A DNA stretch of 28,899 nucleotides from the NCBI GenBank assembly GCA_045593985.1, contig JAZNXR010000028.1:1-28899 (forward strand), given 5' to 3'. The DNA comes from Colimorpha_A sp045593985. GTDB lineage: Bacteria > Bacillota > Clostridia > Oscillospirales > CAG-272. A model generated the notes under the pieces. It had not been told where the DNA came from, did no database searches, and saw only the letters and a program-made list of their open reading frames with translations. The translations under genes and the position numbers were made by a program. This document shows positions 22,092-28,899 of the stretch, piece after piece (within the stretch, counting starts at the first letter, position 1; every line of letters starts with the position of its first letter).

Positions 22092-22676
22092 ATGCTTAAA
22101 CTGAAAAAGCCCAATACGGCTCTGATCGTATCGAAAACCAAGGAGGTCGTTAAAAAAATCGGAAGAAGAAATCTGGCAATAATCCTTTCAGTGCTTGTAA
22201 TAGGCGGTGCGGTGTGGCTCAATATTGCCCTTTTCACATCGGGAACAAAGCAGACGGGCGGCTCTGCGGGCAACGGCAATATTGCAGTTGACGGTAACGG
22301 AAACGAAAACTTGAACGAGGTCGACAGCTTCTTTGCATCAACGGTAGTTGAGCGCCAGAGATCGAGAGACGAAGCTATTGAGGTGCTGCAGCTTGTCGTT
22401 GATAACCCCGAGGCTCTTGACGAATCAAAGGTCGTTGCAATGCAGGAAATTTCAAAAATCGCTTCAGCCATCGAGAACGAGGGCAAGATCGAAAGCCTCG
22501 TAACCGCTAAGGGTTTTGAAAGATGTATCGCAGTTATCAGCGACAGCGGTTGCAATATTATCGTAAAGACGGCCTCTGCCCTCATGCCCAATCAGGTTGC
22601 GCAAATTCAGGAGATCGTCTATGAGCAGGCAGGCATCCTTCCCGCTAATACAAAAATAATCGAAAAGCTCGCATAA
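22092..22676 (+). CDS. spoIIIAH: Stage III sporulation protein AH
   Basis: A 194-residue protein with a basic N terminus and one helix (NLAIILSVLVIGGAVWLNIALF, about 32-53). The outer ring-building domain (about 80-194) contains RQRSRDEAIEVLQLVVDNPEA and ends in TKIIEKLA. In B. subtilis it bridges the septum by binding SpoIIQ. The GGAGGAA site is 6 nt upstream. It ends the operon and is followed by a strong terminator. Confidence 0.95.
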   Translation: MLKLKKPNTALIVSKTKEVVKKIGRRNLAIILSVLVIGGAVWLNIALFTSGTKQTGGSAGNGNIAVDGNGNENLNEVDSFFASTVVERQRSRDEAIEVLQLVVDNPEALDESKVVAMQEISKIASAIENEGKIESLVTAKGFERCIAVISDSGCNIIVKTASALMPNQVAQIQEIVYEQAGILPANTKIIEKLA

Positions 22677-22680
22677 ACAA

Positions 22681-22713
22681 AAACACCCGCTTGAAAAACC
22701 AAGCGGGTGTTTT
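22681..22713. terminator. Terminator between spoIIIAH and jag
   Basis: A perfect 13-bp stem (22681-22693 with 22700-22712), loop AAAAAC, with T's to the right and A's to the left, between convergent genes. It serves spoIIIAH and probably also jag. Confidence 0.92.
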
Positions 22714-22715
22714 CT

Positions 22716-23543
22716 TTAAATTTCGTCGGTGTCGTTATCGGCCTCTGCGTTATCAACCTCGCTGTCCTCGGAGTAGCAGTCACCGAGCTGATATTCGGGG
22801 AGCGAATCGTCAAAGCGTGCTCTCTTCTCTATCTTGTTCTTGGGAACAATTCTCGATGCAGCGGTTCTGGGAGGACGGGCGGGAGCTTTCGGAGCGCTAG
22901 ATGCACCCTCGCAGCAGATTACAACACGGCGGTTGTTATCGGCTCCGATGGAGTTTGTCGTAACGCCCGGAATCCCCTGAATCTCGGAGTGGATTATTCT
23001 TCTCTCATAAGCGTTCATAGGCTCAAGAGTTACGTTCTTGCGGTAACGAAGCGCCTTGTCCGCCATTCTTCTTGCAAGACGGCGAAGCGTATCCTCACGC
23101 TTTGCACGGTAGTTCTCAACATCAACTGTAATTCTCGTATAGTTGCTGTCGTCATCCTCCTCACGACGGTTTGCCGCAAGATTGGTGAGATACTGCAAGG
23201 AATCAAGTGTATCGCCGTGATGTCCGATAAGAACACTTGCCTCCTCGCCCGTAATATTGATAAGGAAGGCTCTCTTGCTTCCGGGAATTACGGAGATCGT
23301 AGCATCGGCGATAATATCCATATCTCTGATCAGAGTCTTAACAAAGGAAAGCGCAGTCATCTCGGGAGAGGAAACGAAGCTTACCTTTACGACAGCAGGT
23401 GTTTCGCCAAATCCGAGAAAGCCCTTTTTCGGCTGCTCAATAACCTCGTAGGTTACAGCAGAGGAGGAAACGCCAAGCTTTTCGGCGCCCTCATTTACCG
23501 CAGCTTCGATCGTTTTAGCGGTAACGGTTATTTCCTGTTTCAT
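22716..23543 (-). CDS. jag: Jag/KhpB RNA-binding protein (SpoIIIJ-associated)
   Basis: A 275-residue cytoplasmic RNA-binding protein. The Jag_N domain (1-55) has the KKGFLGFG signature. A KH domain follows (about 75-145) with the GxxG-type loop IGHHG at 106-110. An R3H domain comes next (about 150-210) with NAYERRIIH at 177-185. Acidic, low-complexity C-terminal residues (215-275) end EVDNAEADNDTDEI, longer than in B. subtilis Jag (about 208). KhpB with KhpA binds small RNAs and mRNAs and affects cell elongation. It follows yidC by 18 nt in the usual order. Confidence 0.94.
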   Translation of the reverse strand: MKQEITVTAKTIEAAVNEGAEKLGVSSSAVTYEVIEQPKKGFLGFGETPAVVKVSFVSSPEMTALSFVKTLIRDMDIIADATISVIPGSKRAFLINITGEEASVLIGHHGDTLDSLQYLTNLAANRREEDDDSNYTRITVDVENYRAKREDTLRRLARRMADKALRYRKNVTLEPMNAYERRIIHSEIQGIPGVTTNSIGADNNRRVVICCEGASSAPKAPARPPRTAASRIVPKNKIEKRARFDDSLPEYQLGDCYSEDSEVDNAEADNDTDEI

Positions 23544-23561
23544 TTATTCACATCCTTATAA

Positions 23562-25004
23562 TCATTCATTATCGGACTTCTTATCCGATTCGTCCTTTAG
23601 CTGACCGGGAGCAATGAGGCCCTCTTTGGGATCCTTCTTCTTTTTCGGCTTCGGCTCGGCTTTTTTCTCTATGGCCTTTTCTGCCTTAGGCTCGCTCTCG
23701 GGAGCTTCATACTCGTCATCGAGGTCAATGCGGTGAGCAGCACGCTTAGCGGAATTAGCCTTTTTCTTTTTAGGCTGCTTAATTCCCTTGTTCATCTCAA
23801 TTTCAGCCTGCTTATAGTCCTCTTCGGTAAACACCGGAATGGGGAACATAAACTTAAGAACAACCTGCTGAACAAAGGACAGCACGTTATTGTATATCCA
23901 GTAAACTGCGATGATCGAAGGCATAGAGAACGTAATAAACGTCGACATAAGCGGCATAACGTAATCCATGATCTTCATAGAGCAGCCCATATCGGCAGAT
24001 TGCTGCTGCTGAACCTCGGACTGATACATGAACTTCTTCGAAAGCTTCATGCTGCCGAAGGTAAATACGAAGGTAAGGATCGGTATAAGGAGATACCAGT
24101 TAAGAGCGGGAGTAGGTGTTTCGGAAAGGTCGAAAGTGTTTCCGTAGAGATAGAATCTCGGAAGGTTATTGGCGCTTGCGATCTTATCCGGAATACGTCC
24201 GTTTTCTTGGAGCAGCTCGAAGTTCTTTCTGACTACACGAACAAGGCTGATCTCTTCGGCAAAGGGGTTTGTTGCATTGCTGATATCCTTCAAGGGCTTG
24301 TCCGTAGTCTCAACGATTCCTGTACCGTTACCGTCCGTTGTAGTTTCGGTGGTGGTCGAAGGAGCAGTTTCGGTCGTGCCGTCTGTTGTGGTATCGGTCG
24401 TGCCGTCTGTTGTGGTATCGGTCGTACCGTCGGTAGTGGTATCGGTCGTACCGTCGGTAGTGGTATCACCTGTTCCGCCGGCGGTGGTTGAGCCTGTTCC
24501 GCTCAGATTATTAAGTCCGCCGTGTATTGATACGATTTTGTCCCATTCACTTTTGGAGACAGTATTTTTATCCAGCTTGCCCTGGTTGTAAAGCTCAACG
24601 ATTCCAACGCCGAGATTATTGATTTCGCTCTTGCTCAATCCCGAAACATAGGTAAGGGGCGCACGCATTACAGCGTAAACGGCAAAGACGATTACGAGCT
24701 GAAGGATCATAGGAAGGCATCCCGATGCGGGGCTGTATCCTTCCTTTTGATAAAGCTTCATCAGGTCGTCCTGCATCTTCTGACGGGTAACCTGATCATC
24801 GCGTCCCGCATAGCGCTTGCGGATCGCCATCTCCTTCGGGCGAAGCTTCGCCTGCTTGAGCATATTCTTCTGCTGCTTAATGCCGAACGGGAAAAGAAGC
24901 AGCTTCATGATTATCGCGAAAATAAGAAGCGCAACTGCATAGTTCGGTATAAGCTTATAGCACAGGTTAATTATCCAAGCTATCGGTTTATTTAAAAAAT
25001 CCAT
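23562..25004 (-). CDS. yidC: YidC/Oxa1/Alb3-family membrane protein insertase with repeat-bearing loop
   Basis: A 480-residue insertase for membrane proteins; usual Gram-positive YidC is about 260-290. The first helix region reads NYAVALLIFAIIMKLLLFPFGIKQQKN, with K34 where many family members have the hydrophilic-groove Arg. The cytoplasmic hairpin (about 45-90) contains RYAGRDDQVTRQKM. The outer loop after helix 2 is enlarged (about 120-265) and holds four exact DTTTDGTT repeats plus other Thr-rich sequence (about 170-230). Later helices and PSIIAVYWIYNN follow. The tail (about 410-480) is Lys/Glu-rich, as in insertases that touch the ribosome. ATG 25004 is preferred (GTG 25010 possible): a hairpin at 25012-25026 separates it from AAAGGAT. 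Confidence 0.93.
   Translation of the reverse strand: MDFLNKPIAWIINLCYKLIPNYAVALLIFAIIMKLLLFPFGIKQQKNMLKQAKLRPKEMAIRKRYAGRDDQVTRQKMQDDLMKLYQKEGYSPASGCLPMILQLVIVFAVYAVMRAPLTYVSGLSKSEINNLGVGIVELYNQGKLDKNTVSKSEWDKIVSIHGGLNNLSGTGSTTAGGTGDTTTDGTTDTTTDGTTDTTTDGTTDTTTDGTTETAPSTTTETTTDGNGTGIVETTDKPLKDISNATNPFAEEISLVRVVRKNFELLQENGRIPDKIASANNLPRFYLYGNTFDLSETPTPALNWYLLIPILTFVFTFGSMKLSKKFMYQSEVQQQQSADMGCSMKIMDYVMPLMSTFITFSMPSIIAVYWIYNNVLSFVQQVVLKFMFPIPVFTEEDYKQAEIEMNKGIKQPKKKKANSAKRAAHRIDLDDEYEAPESEPKAEKAIEKKAEPKPKKKKDPKEGLIAPGQLKDESDKKSDNE
24373..24468. repeat. 24-bp tandem repeat, four units, inside yidC
   Basis: Units start at 24373, 24397, 24421 and 24445. The first two are identical to each other; the last two differ from them by the same substitutions (and the last base). 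They encode four identical Asp-Thr-Thr-Thr-Asp-Gly-Thr-Thr octapeptides on the - strand. The pairwise pattern suggests recent unit duplication. Confidence 0.93.
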
Positions 25005-25011
25005 TTTCACA

Positions 25012-25026
25012 GCTTGTTAAACAAGC
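25012..25026 (-). promoter_or_regulatory. Hairpin in the spacer between yidC ribosome site and start
   Basis: A 6-bp stem GCTTGT/ACAAGC with a 3-nt loop lies between the AAAGGAT site (25033-25027) and the ATG (25004). If it forms, the linear 22-nt spacing becomes 7 nt, the usual optimum, so it may be needed for translation of yidC. Confidence 0.5.
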
Positions 25027-25032
25027 ATCCTT

Positions 25033-25335
25033 TCAATTCTTGTCGGAGTTCTCGTTTTTTAACTCCTTGTTGCGGCCACGGTAAATAATTCTTTCCGCCG
25101 TCATCTTACGGAAATCGCCCTTTTTCGGGACGTTGTCGATGCCGCCTCGACAGAACGGGTTGCAGCGAAGTATTCGCCACACAGTCAGAAAGAATCCGCG
25201 TATCGCCCCCCATTCGCTGATTGCCTCGTAGGCATAGGTCGAGCAGGTTGGATAAAAGCGACAGCACGGACGCTTTTTCAGAGGAGATATATATTTTCTG
25301 TAAAGGTTGATAAGCCACAGAAAAAAATGTTTCAT
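25033..25335 (-). CDS. yidD: YidD membrane protein insertion efficiency factor
   Basis: A 100-residue protein with the YidD core LINLYRKYISPLKKRPCCRFYPTCSTYAYEAI and RILRCNPFCRGGIDNVP. It is a peripheral, amphipathic membrane factor that helps YidC. The core is about 70 residues; the extra C-terminal charged tail (ELKNENSDKN) is not conserved. The stop overlaps the yidC ribosome-binding site, and the gene follows rnpA in the usual order. Confidence 0.95.
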   Translation of the reverse strand: MKHFFLWLINLYRKYISPLKKRPCCRFYPTCSTYAYEAISEWGAIRGFFLTVWRILRCNPFCRGGIDNVPKKGDFRKMTAERIIYRGRNKELKNENSDKN

Positions 25336-25384
25336 GATTCCTCCGTAGTTTGAGTTAATATACTTGCCTATATACTAACAAAAT

Positions 25385-25406
25385 GGCGGACCTGTTACAG
25401 TCCGCC
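25385..25406 (-). terminator. Weak terminator or processing hairpin between rnpA and yidD
   Basis: A perfect 7-bp stem GGCGGAC/GTCCGCC (25385-25391 with 25400-25406), followed on the - strand by ATTTTGTTAG. The T-run is broken, so partial termination or RNA processing within the operon is more likely than a full stop. Confidence 0.5.
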
Positions 25407-25431
25407 GAAAAAAATCAAGAAGAAAAGCCGA

Positions 25432-25806
25432 TTACTTAAAAAGCTCAAGCTTGGTGAAAGCACGGATCAGATCATGCTCTACGTCAGACGACGAGCGTTC
25501 CTTTATCTTCTCCCTTGCGGTAATTACGATAAGGTTTCCCGTCTTTATCGTTCTGTTCGAAACAATATTCCGATACGCCGCACGCATAACACGCTTTGCG
25601 CGATTGCGAACGACGGCATGTCCGAGCTTTGTCGTTGCGGTAAAGCCGATGCGATTAAGGAATTCCTTTTTCGGATTTTCCTTACGAAGACGCCCTGCCT
25701 TCAGGTCTTTAAGAACGTAAACAGCAACAGTATCGGTAACGTACCGCTTACCGCCTTGATACGCCTTAACGAAAAGATGGTTTTCTTTTATGGCGAATTC
25801 TTTCAC
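25432..25806 (-). CDS. rnpA: Ribonuclease P protein component
   Basis: A 124-residue basic protein that assists the RNase P RNA in 5' tRNA maturation. The RNR-type signature is seen as KLGHAVVRNRAKRVMRAAYR (about 62-81), with KNPKKEFLNRIGFTATTK before it. The start is GTG at 25806 with AGGGG 8 nt upstream. It lies 30 nt after rpmH, as in most bacteria. Confidence 0.96.
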   Translation of the reverse strand: MKEFAIKENHLFVKAYQGGKRYVTDTVAVYVLKDLKAGRLRKENPKKEFLNRIGFTATTKLGHAVVRNRAKRVMRAAYRNIVSNRTIKTGNLIVITAREKIKERSSSDVEHDLIRAFTKLELFK

Positions 25807-25836
25807 ACTTTTACCCCTTCTTGAAATTGAGAAGAA

Positions 25837-25971
25837 TTAGTGGGTAAGTCTTGCTCTGCCCTTAGCGCGTCTTCTCTTAAGCACCTTTCTTCCGTTTGCG
25901 GTGCTCATTCTCTTGCGGAAGCCGTGCTCTTTAGATCTCTGAAGCTTTTTCGGCTGGTATGTTCTAAGCAT
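25837..25971 (-). CDS. rpmH: 50S ribosomal protein L34
   Basis: A 44-residue protein, too short for routine reading-frame lists. The - strand reads MLRTYQPKKLQRSKEHGF and continues through RKRMSTANGR and KVLKRRRAKGRARLTH, the full L34 sequence. AAAGGAGT lies 10 nt upstream of the ATG. It is the first gene of the rpmH-rnpA-yidD-yidC-jag unit. Confidence 0.97.
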   Translation of the reverse strand: MLRTYQPKKLQRSKEHGFRKRMSTANGRKVLKRRRAKGRARLTH

Positions 25972-26016
25972 TTTCGTGTCACTCCTTTTCCTTGGCATTT
26001 AATGACGTTACTCTAT

Positions 26017-26046
26017 ATTATATACATATTTTGATCCGTTTGTCAA
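26017..26046 (-). promoter_or_regulatory. Sigma-A promoter of rpmH
   Basis: On the - strand, TTGACA (26046-26041), 18 bp, TATAAT (26022-26017), with a TG in the spacer just upstream of the -10. It leads to a roughly 40-nt leader. Confidence 0.88.
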
Positions 26047-26168
26047 GTGTTTTCTTCGATTTGAGCGAAAAAAAGTCGTTTTTATTCCGTTTCACGGTCG
26101 TATCGACCTAAAAGGCAACAAAAACAACGCTTTTTCTTCGATGAAACAATTCGCCCTTTACTTTTCTA

Positions 26169-26197
26169 TTGCATTTTTTGTCAAACGGTGTTATAAT
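26169..26197 (+). promoter_or_regulatory. Extended -10 promoter of trkA
   Basis: TTGCAT at 26169-26174, 17 bp, TATAAT at 26192-26197 with TG at 26189-26190. The trkA ATG is 35 nt downstream. Confidence 0.8.
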
Positions 26198-26231
26198 AAC
26201 GTCGATTGATTTATTTTGGAAAGGCAAAAAG

Positions 26232-27590
26232 ATGAAGATTCTTATTGTCGGCTGCGGAAAGATCGGCTCGACTTTGATCTCGTCCTTGGTAAACGAAGGA
26301 CACGACATAGTCATTATCGACTCAGATCCCGAGGTCGTAACAGAGCTTACGAATATTTATGACGTTATGGGCATTTGCGGAAATGGTGTCGACAGCGACA
26401 TTCTCGTCGAGGCAGGCGTAAAGGACGCAGAACTGTTCATTGCCGTTACAGGCTCGGACGAGTTCAATATGCTCTCCTGCTTCCTTGCGAAGAAACTCGG
26501 CGCATCTCATACGATCGCAAGAATAAGAACGCCCGAATATAACGACAACAGTCTTACCTTCATGAAGGAACAGCTTGAGCTTTCCCTCTCGATAAACCCC
26601 GAATATCTGGCTGCGCAGGTGCTTTTTAACGTCCTCAAATCGCCATCAGCTGTAAAGATCGAGACCTTCAGCGGAAGATATCTTGAAATGGTCGAGCTTC
26701 GTCTGAAGCCTGATTCGATATTTGACGGCGTAAAATTGAGCGAGCTCCGTGAAAAGTACAAGGCAAAGGTCCTTATTTGCTGTGTCAAGCGTGGCGACGA
26801 AATGTTCATTCCTGACGGTAATTTTGTCCTCAAGGGTAACGATACAATCGGAATTACCGCAACACATTCCGAGATTCAGAAGTTCTTCAAGGCGGCAGGT
26901 CTGCTTCAAAAGCGAGCAAAAAATGTTATGCTTCTCGGCGGAAGCCGCACTGCCGTATATCTGACCGAAATGCTCCTTTCGATAGGATGTAACGTCAAGA
27001 TCATTGAAAAGGACATGGCGAAGGCGAAGCTGCTTTGCGAGACTCTTCCCGGCGCAGTTATAATTCACGGCGACGGCGCACAGCAGGAGCTTCTGATTGA
27101 GGAAGGAATCAAGGACCTCGATGCGTTCGTTTCCCTTACGGGTACGGACGAGGAAAATATACTTATTTCGATATTCGCATCAAGTCAGGGCGTGCCGAAA
27201 ACTATCTCAAAGGTAAACCGAGAGGAGCTTGCATTTATGGCAGAAAAGCTCGGTGTCGATACCGTGGTTTCCCCGAAGAAAATGATCTCCGATCAGCTCG
27301 TCAGCTATGCGCGTGCGCTTCAGAACTCCCTCGGAAGCAACGTCGAAACGCTTTACAAGCTTATGGACGGCGATGCCGAGGCACTTGAATTCAACGTAGT
27401 CGCCGATCCGAGAATAAATAACATCCCCCTTAAGGATCTTAAGCTTAAGGACAATATACTTATAGCAGGAATAATCCGTGACAGAAAAACGATTATTCCC
27501 GGCGGTAACGACGTGATCCTCGCAGGCGACCGTGTAGTCGTGATCGCCTCGGGCGAAAAGCTATCCGACCTTTCGGATATTCTTAAATAA
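26232..27590 (+). CDS. trkA: Trk potassium-uptake regulatory subunit
   Basis: A 452-residue cytoplasmic gating subunit made of two RCK units. Each starts with a Rossmann loop: MKILIVGCGKIGSTL at residue 1, and NVMLLGGSRTAVYLTEML at about 230. Each is followed by a TrkA_C domain (EMVELRL and EFNVVADPRINNIPLKDL regions). It binds NAD(H) and controls the TrkH channel. The second loop (GGSRTA) lacks the last Gly of GxGxxG, so the two units may differ in nucleotide binding. The ATG at 26232 has GGAAAGG 8 nt upstream; a start 63 nt earlier would overlap the promoter. trkH follows 11 nt after the stop. Confidence 0.95.
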   Translation: MKILIVGCGKIGSTLISSLVNEGHDIVIIDSDPEVVTELTNIYDVMGICGNGVDSDILVEAGVKDAELFIAVTGSDEFNMLSCFLAKKLGASHTIARIRTPEYNDNSLTFMKEQLELSLSINPEYLAAQVLFNVLKSPSAVKIETFSGRYLEMVELRLKPDSIFDGVKLSELREKYKAKVLICCVKRGDEMFIPDGNFVLKGNDTIGITATHSEIQKFFKAAGLLQKRAKNVMLLGGSRTAVYLTEMLLSIGCNVKIIEKDMAKAKLLCETLPGAVIIHGDGAQQELLIEEGIKDLDAFVSLTGTDEENILISIFASSQGVPKTISKVNREELAFMAEKLGVDTVVSPKKMISDQLVSYARALQNSLGSNVETLYKLMDGDAEALEFNVVADPRINNIPLKDLKLKDNILIAGIIRDRKTIIPGGNDVILAGDRVVVIASGEKLSDLSDILK

Positions 27591-27601
27591 GGCGGTATAA
27601 T

Positions 27602-28725
27602 ATGAACCGCAAAATGGTATTCTACACGACGGGACACATTCTGATCCTTGAAGCGATCCTGTTTATGCTTCCGCTTCTCTGCTCCGTCATATATAACGAG
27701 ACCTCGTCGGTAATCGCATTCGCAATATCGGCGGGAATCGCACTGGGGGCGGGACTTATTATCAGTGCGCTCTCTTATACGAAAAACAAGCTGATATTTG
27801 CAAAAGAGGGCTTCGCGATCGTGGCACTTGCGTGGCTTACGGTTTCAGCCGTCGGAGCGCTTCCCTTCTTTATCGGAAAATTCATTCCGTCATACGTCGA
27901 CGCATTTTTTGAAACCGTCAGCGGCTTCACGACGACGGGCGCAACGATATTAAGCGGCGCGCAAATAGAGGCAATGAGCCGTGGTATGCTCTTCTGGCGT
28001 TCCTTTACACACTGGATCGGCGGTATGGGAGTTCTCGTATTCCTGATGGCAATTCTCCCGACCGATTCGGGGCGCTCGATACACATAATGCGAGCAGAGG
28101 TTCCGGGGCCTATCGTCGGTAAGATCGTTCCGAAAATAAAAGAAACGGCAAAAATACTGTATCTCATCTATATTGGTCTTACGGTAATTATGATCGGTTT
28201 CCTTCTTGCGGGAGGTATGCCGTTCTTTGACAGTCTTGTCCATACCTTCGGCACGGCCGGCACGGGCGGCTTCGGTATAAAGGCAGACAGCATCGCAAGC
28301 TATTCGCCCTATTTACAGTGGGTAATAACGGTGTTTATGCTCCTTTTTGGTATAAACTTTAACCTTTTCTACCTTGTGCTGATAAAAAAATTCGCCTCTG
28401 CGATCAAGAGCCGCGAGCTGTGGTGCTATCTCGGAATCTTTACCGTAGCAGTAGGTGCCGTTGCGATAAATGTGTCGCATCTCTTCTCAAGCGTCGGCGA
28501 AACAATACGCCATTCCGCTTTTCAAGTCGCGTCGATAATGTCGACGACCGGGTACACAACGACCAACTTTGCCGCAGAGTGGCCGGGATTTTCAAAGACT
28601 GTGCTTCTGATACTCATGATCATAGGAAGCTGCGCCGGCTCAACCGCCGGAGGACTCAAGGTCAGCCGAGTTATGCTGCTCTTCAAAACAGTAAAGGCGG
28701 ATCTGCGAAAAATGCTTCGTCCTCG
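27602..28725 (+). CDS. trkH: Trk potassium-uptake channel subunit, truncated by an assembly artefact
   Basis: The first 374 residues of an integral membrane K+ channel of the TrkH/KtrB family, expected to be about 480 long. Three of the four selectivity-filter loops are visible: ETVSGFTTTGATIL (about 103-116), HTFGTAGTGGFG (about 217-228) and SIMSTTGYTTTNF (about 310-322), followed by IGSCAGSTAGGLKVSR. The fourth loop is missing because genuine sequence stops at 28725. The frame stays open through the adapter and the repeated 90 bases to the window end, so an automatic caller would give a false protein with a duplicated segment. It is paired with trkA. Confidence 0.9.
28636..28725 (+). repeat. 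90-bp direct repeat, copy 1 (genuine trkH sequence)
   Basis: Identical base for base to 28810-28899. It is in-frame trkH coding sequence (from GSTAGGLKVSR to LRKMLRP). The copy at the window end is the same library insert read again. Confidence 0.9.
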
Positions 28726-28809
28726 AAGTCGGAGGCCAAGCGGTCTTAGGAAGACAACTCTAGGTTGCAACTCCTTGGCCCACAGAACGACATGGCTACG
28801 ATCCGACTT
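28726..28809. other. DNA-nanoball sequencing adapter with 10-nt barcode (artefact)
   Basis: The 84 bases split into a 32-nt part (28726-28757, starting AAGTCGGAGGCCAAGCGG), a 10-nt barcode (28758-28767, CTCTAGGTTG) and a 42-nt part (28768-28809, ending GCTACGATCCGACTT). These match the two published BGI/MGI adapter arms from memory, with one mismatch (C for T at about 28780). It is flanked by two copies of the same 90-bp insert, as expected when a circularised library molecule is read around. It is not bacterial DNA. Confidence 0.95.
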
Positions 28810-28899
28810 CGGCTCAACCGCCGGAGGACTCAAGGTCAGCCGAGTTATGCTGCTCTTCAAAACAGTAAAGGCGGATCTGCGAAAAATGCTTCGTCCTCG
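28810..28899 (+). repeat. 90-bp direct repeat, copy 2 (artefact)
   Basis: Second read of the 90-bp insert 28636-28725, joined through the adapter. It should be trimmed together with 28726-28809. Confidence 0.9.

Noticed and set aside
22707..23561. 284-codon + strand open frame opposite jag
   Set aside because: The Jag_N, KH and R3H motifs on the - strand identify the real gene; the + frame starts in the terminator and has no support.
24373..24468. CRISPR-like array
   Set aside because: The 24-bp units are contiguous, without spacers, and encode an in-frame octapeptide repeat in yidC.
25972..26231. Replication origin between rpmH and trkA
   Set aside because: No cluster of TTATCCACA-type DnaA boxes and no dnaA or dnaN gene was seen; the region is filled by two promoters.
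28636..28899. Real tandem duplication or integrated element in trkH
   Set aside because: The intervening 84 bases are a known library adapter with barcode, so the duplication is technical.

Overview
The window reads as an endospore-forming member of the Clostridia, most likely an uncultured gut Oscillospirales or Christensenellales relative. The evidence is a complete spoIIIAA-AH operon behind spoVB, the Gram-positive cluster rpmH-rnpA-yidD-yidC-jag, Shine-Dalgarno sites of the AGGAGG type, near-consensus sigma-A promoters, and compact genes separated by strong intrinsic terminators. The assignment rests on gene content only. The last 174 bases are an assembly artefact: a sequencing-library adapter of the DNA-nanoball (BGI/MGI) type followed by a second copy of the preceding 90 bases.

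Region 1 (1-5250, + strand) is the distal part of a sugar-catabolic operon: the tail of an unidentified gene, a divergent NagB-type isomerase, an FGGY kinase, an archaeal-like triosephosphate-isomerase homologue, a SIS phosphosugar isomerase, a long YjbQ-family protein and an FSA/TalC-type aldolase. Together they outline phosphorylation, isomerisation and aldol cleavage of a substrate that cannot be named from the sequence. Region 2 (5250-10300) holds an HD-domain protein with rsmA (- strand), tRNA-Thr(CGT) with a partial tandem duplication of its 3' half and terminator, a small membrane protein, murA, and a P-loop ATPase. Region 3 (10285-11590, - strand) is a cobalamin-riboswitch unit controlling a DUF4430 lipoprotein and an ECF transporter S component, presumably for B12 uptake.

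Region 4 (11639-13350, + strand) is the most unusual part. A consensus promoter drives a compact structured RNA ending in a terminator. Only 29 nt later, with no room for another promoter, starts a gene for a predicted PUA/EVE-like domain joined through a charged linker and one membrane helix to a cysteine-rich outer domain. The RNA is either an undescribed small RNA or a cis-acting attenuator. Region 5 (13350-16375, - strand) has a parvulin-type foldase lipoprotein and NADP-type glutamate dehydrogenase. Region 6 (16554-22713, + strand) is spoVB-spoIIIAA-AH, mostly with overlapping start and stop codons. Region 7 (22716-26046, - strand) is rpmH-rnpA-yidD-yidC-jag; its YidC carries an unusual Thr/Asp octapeptide repeat. 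Region 8 (26169-28725, + strand) is trkA-trkH for potassium uptake, with trkH cut off by the artefact.
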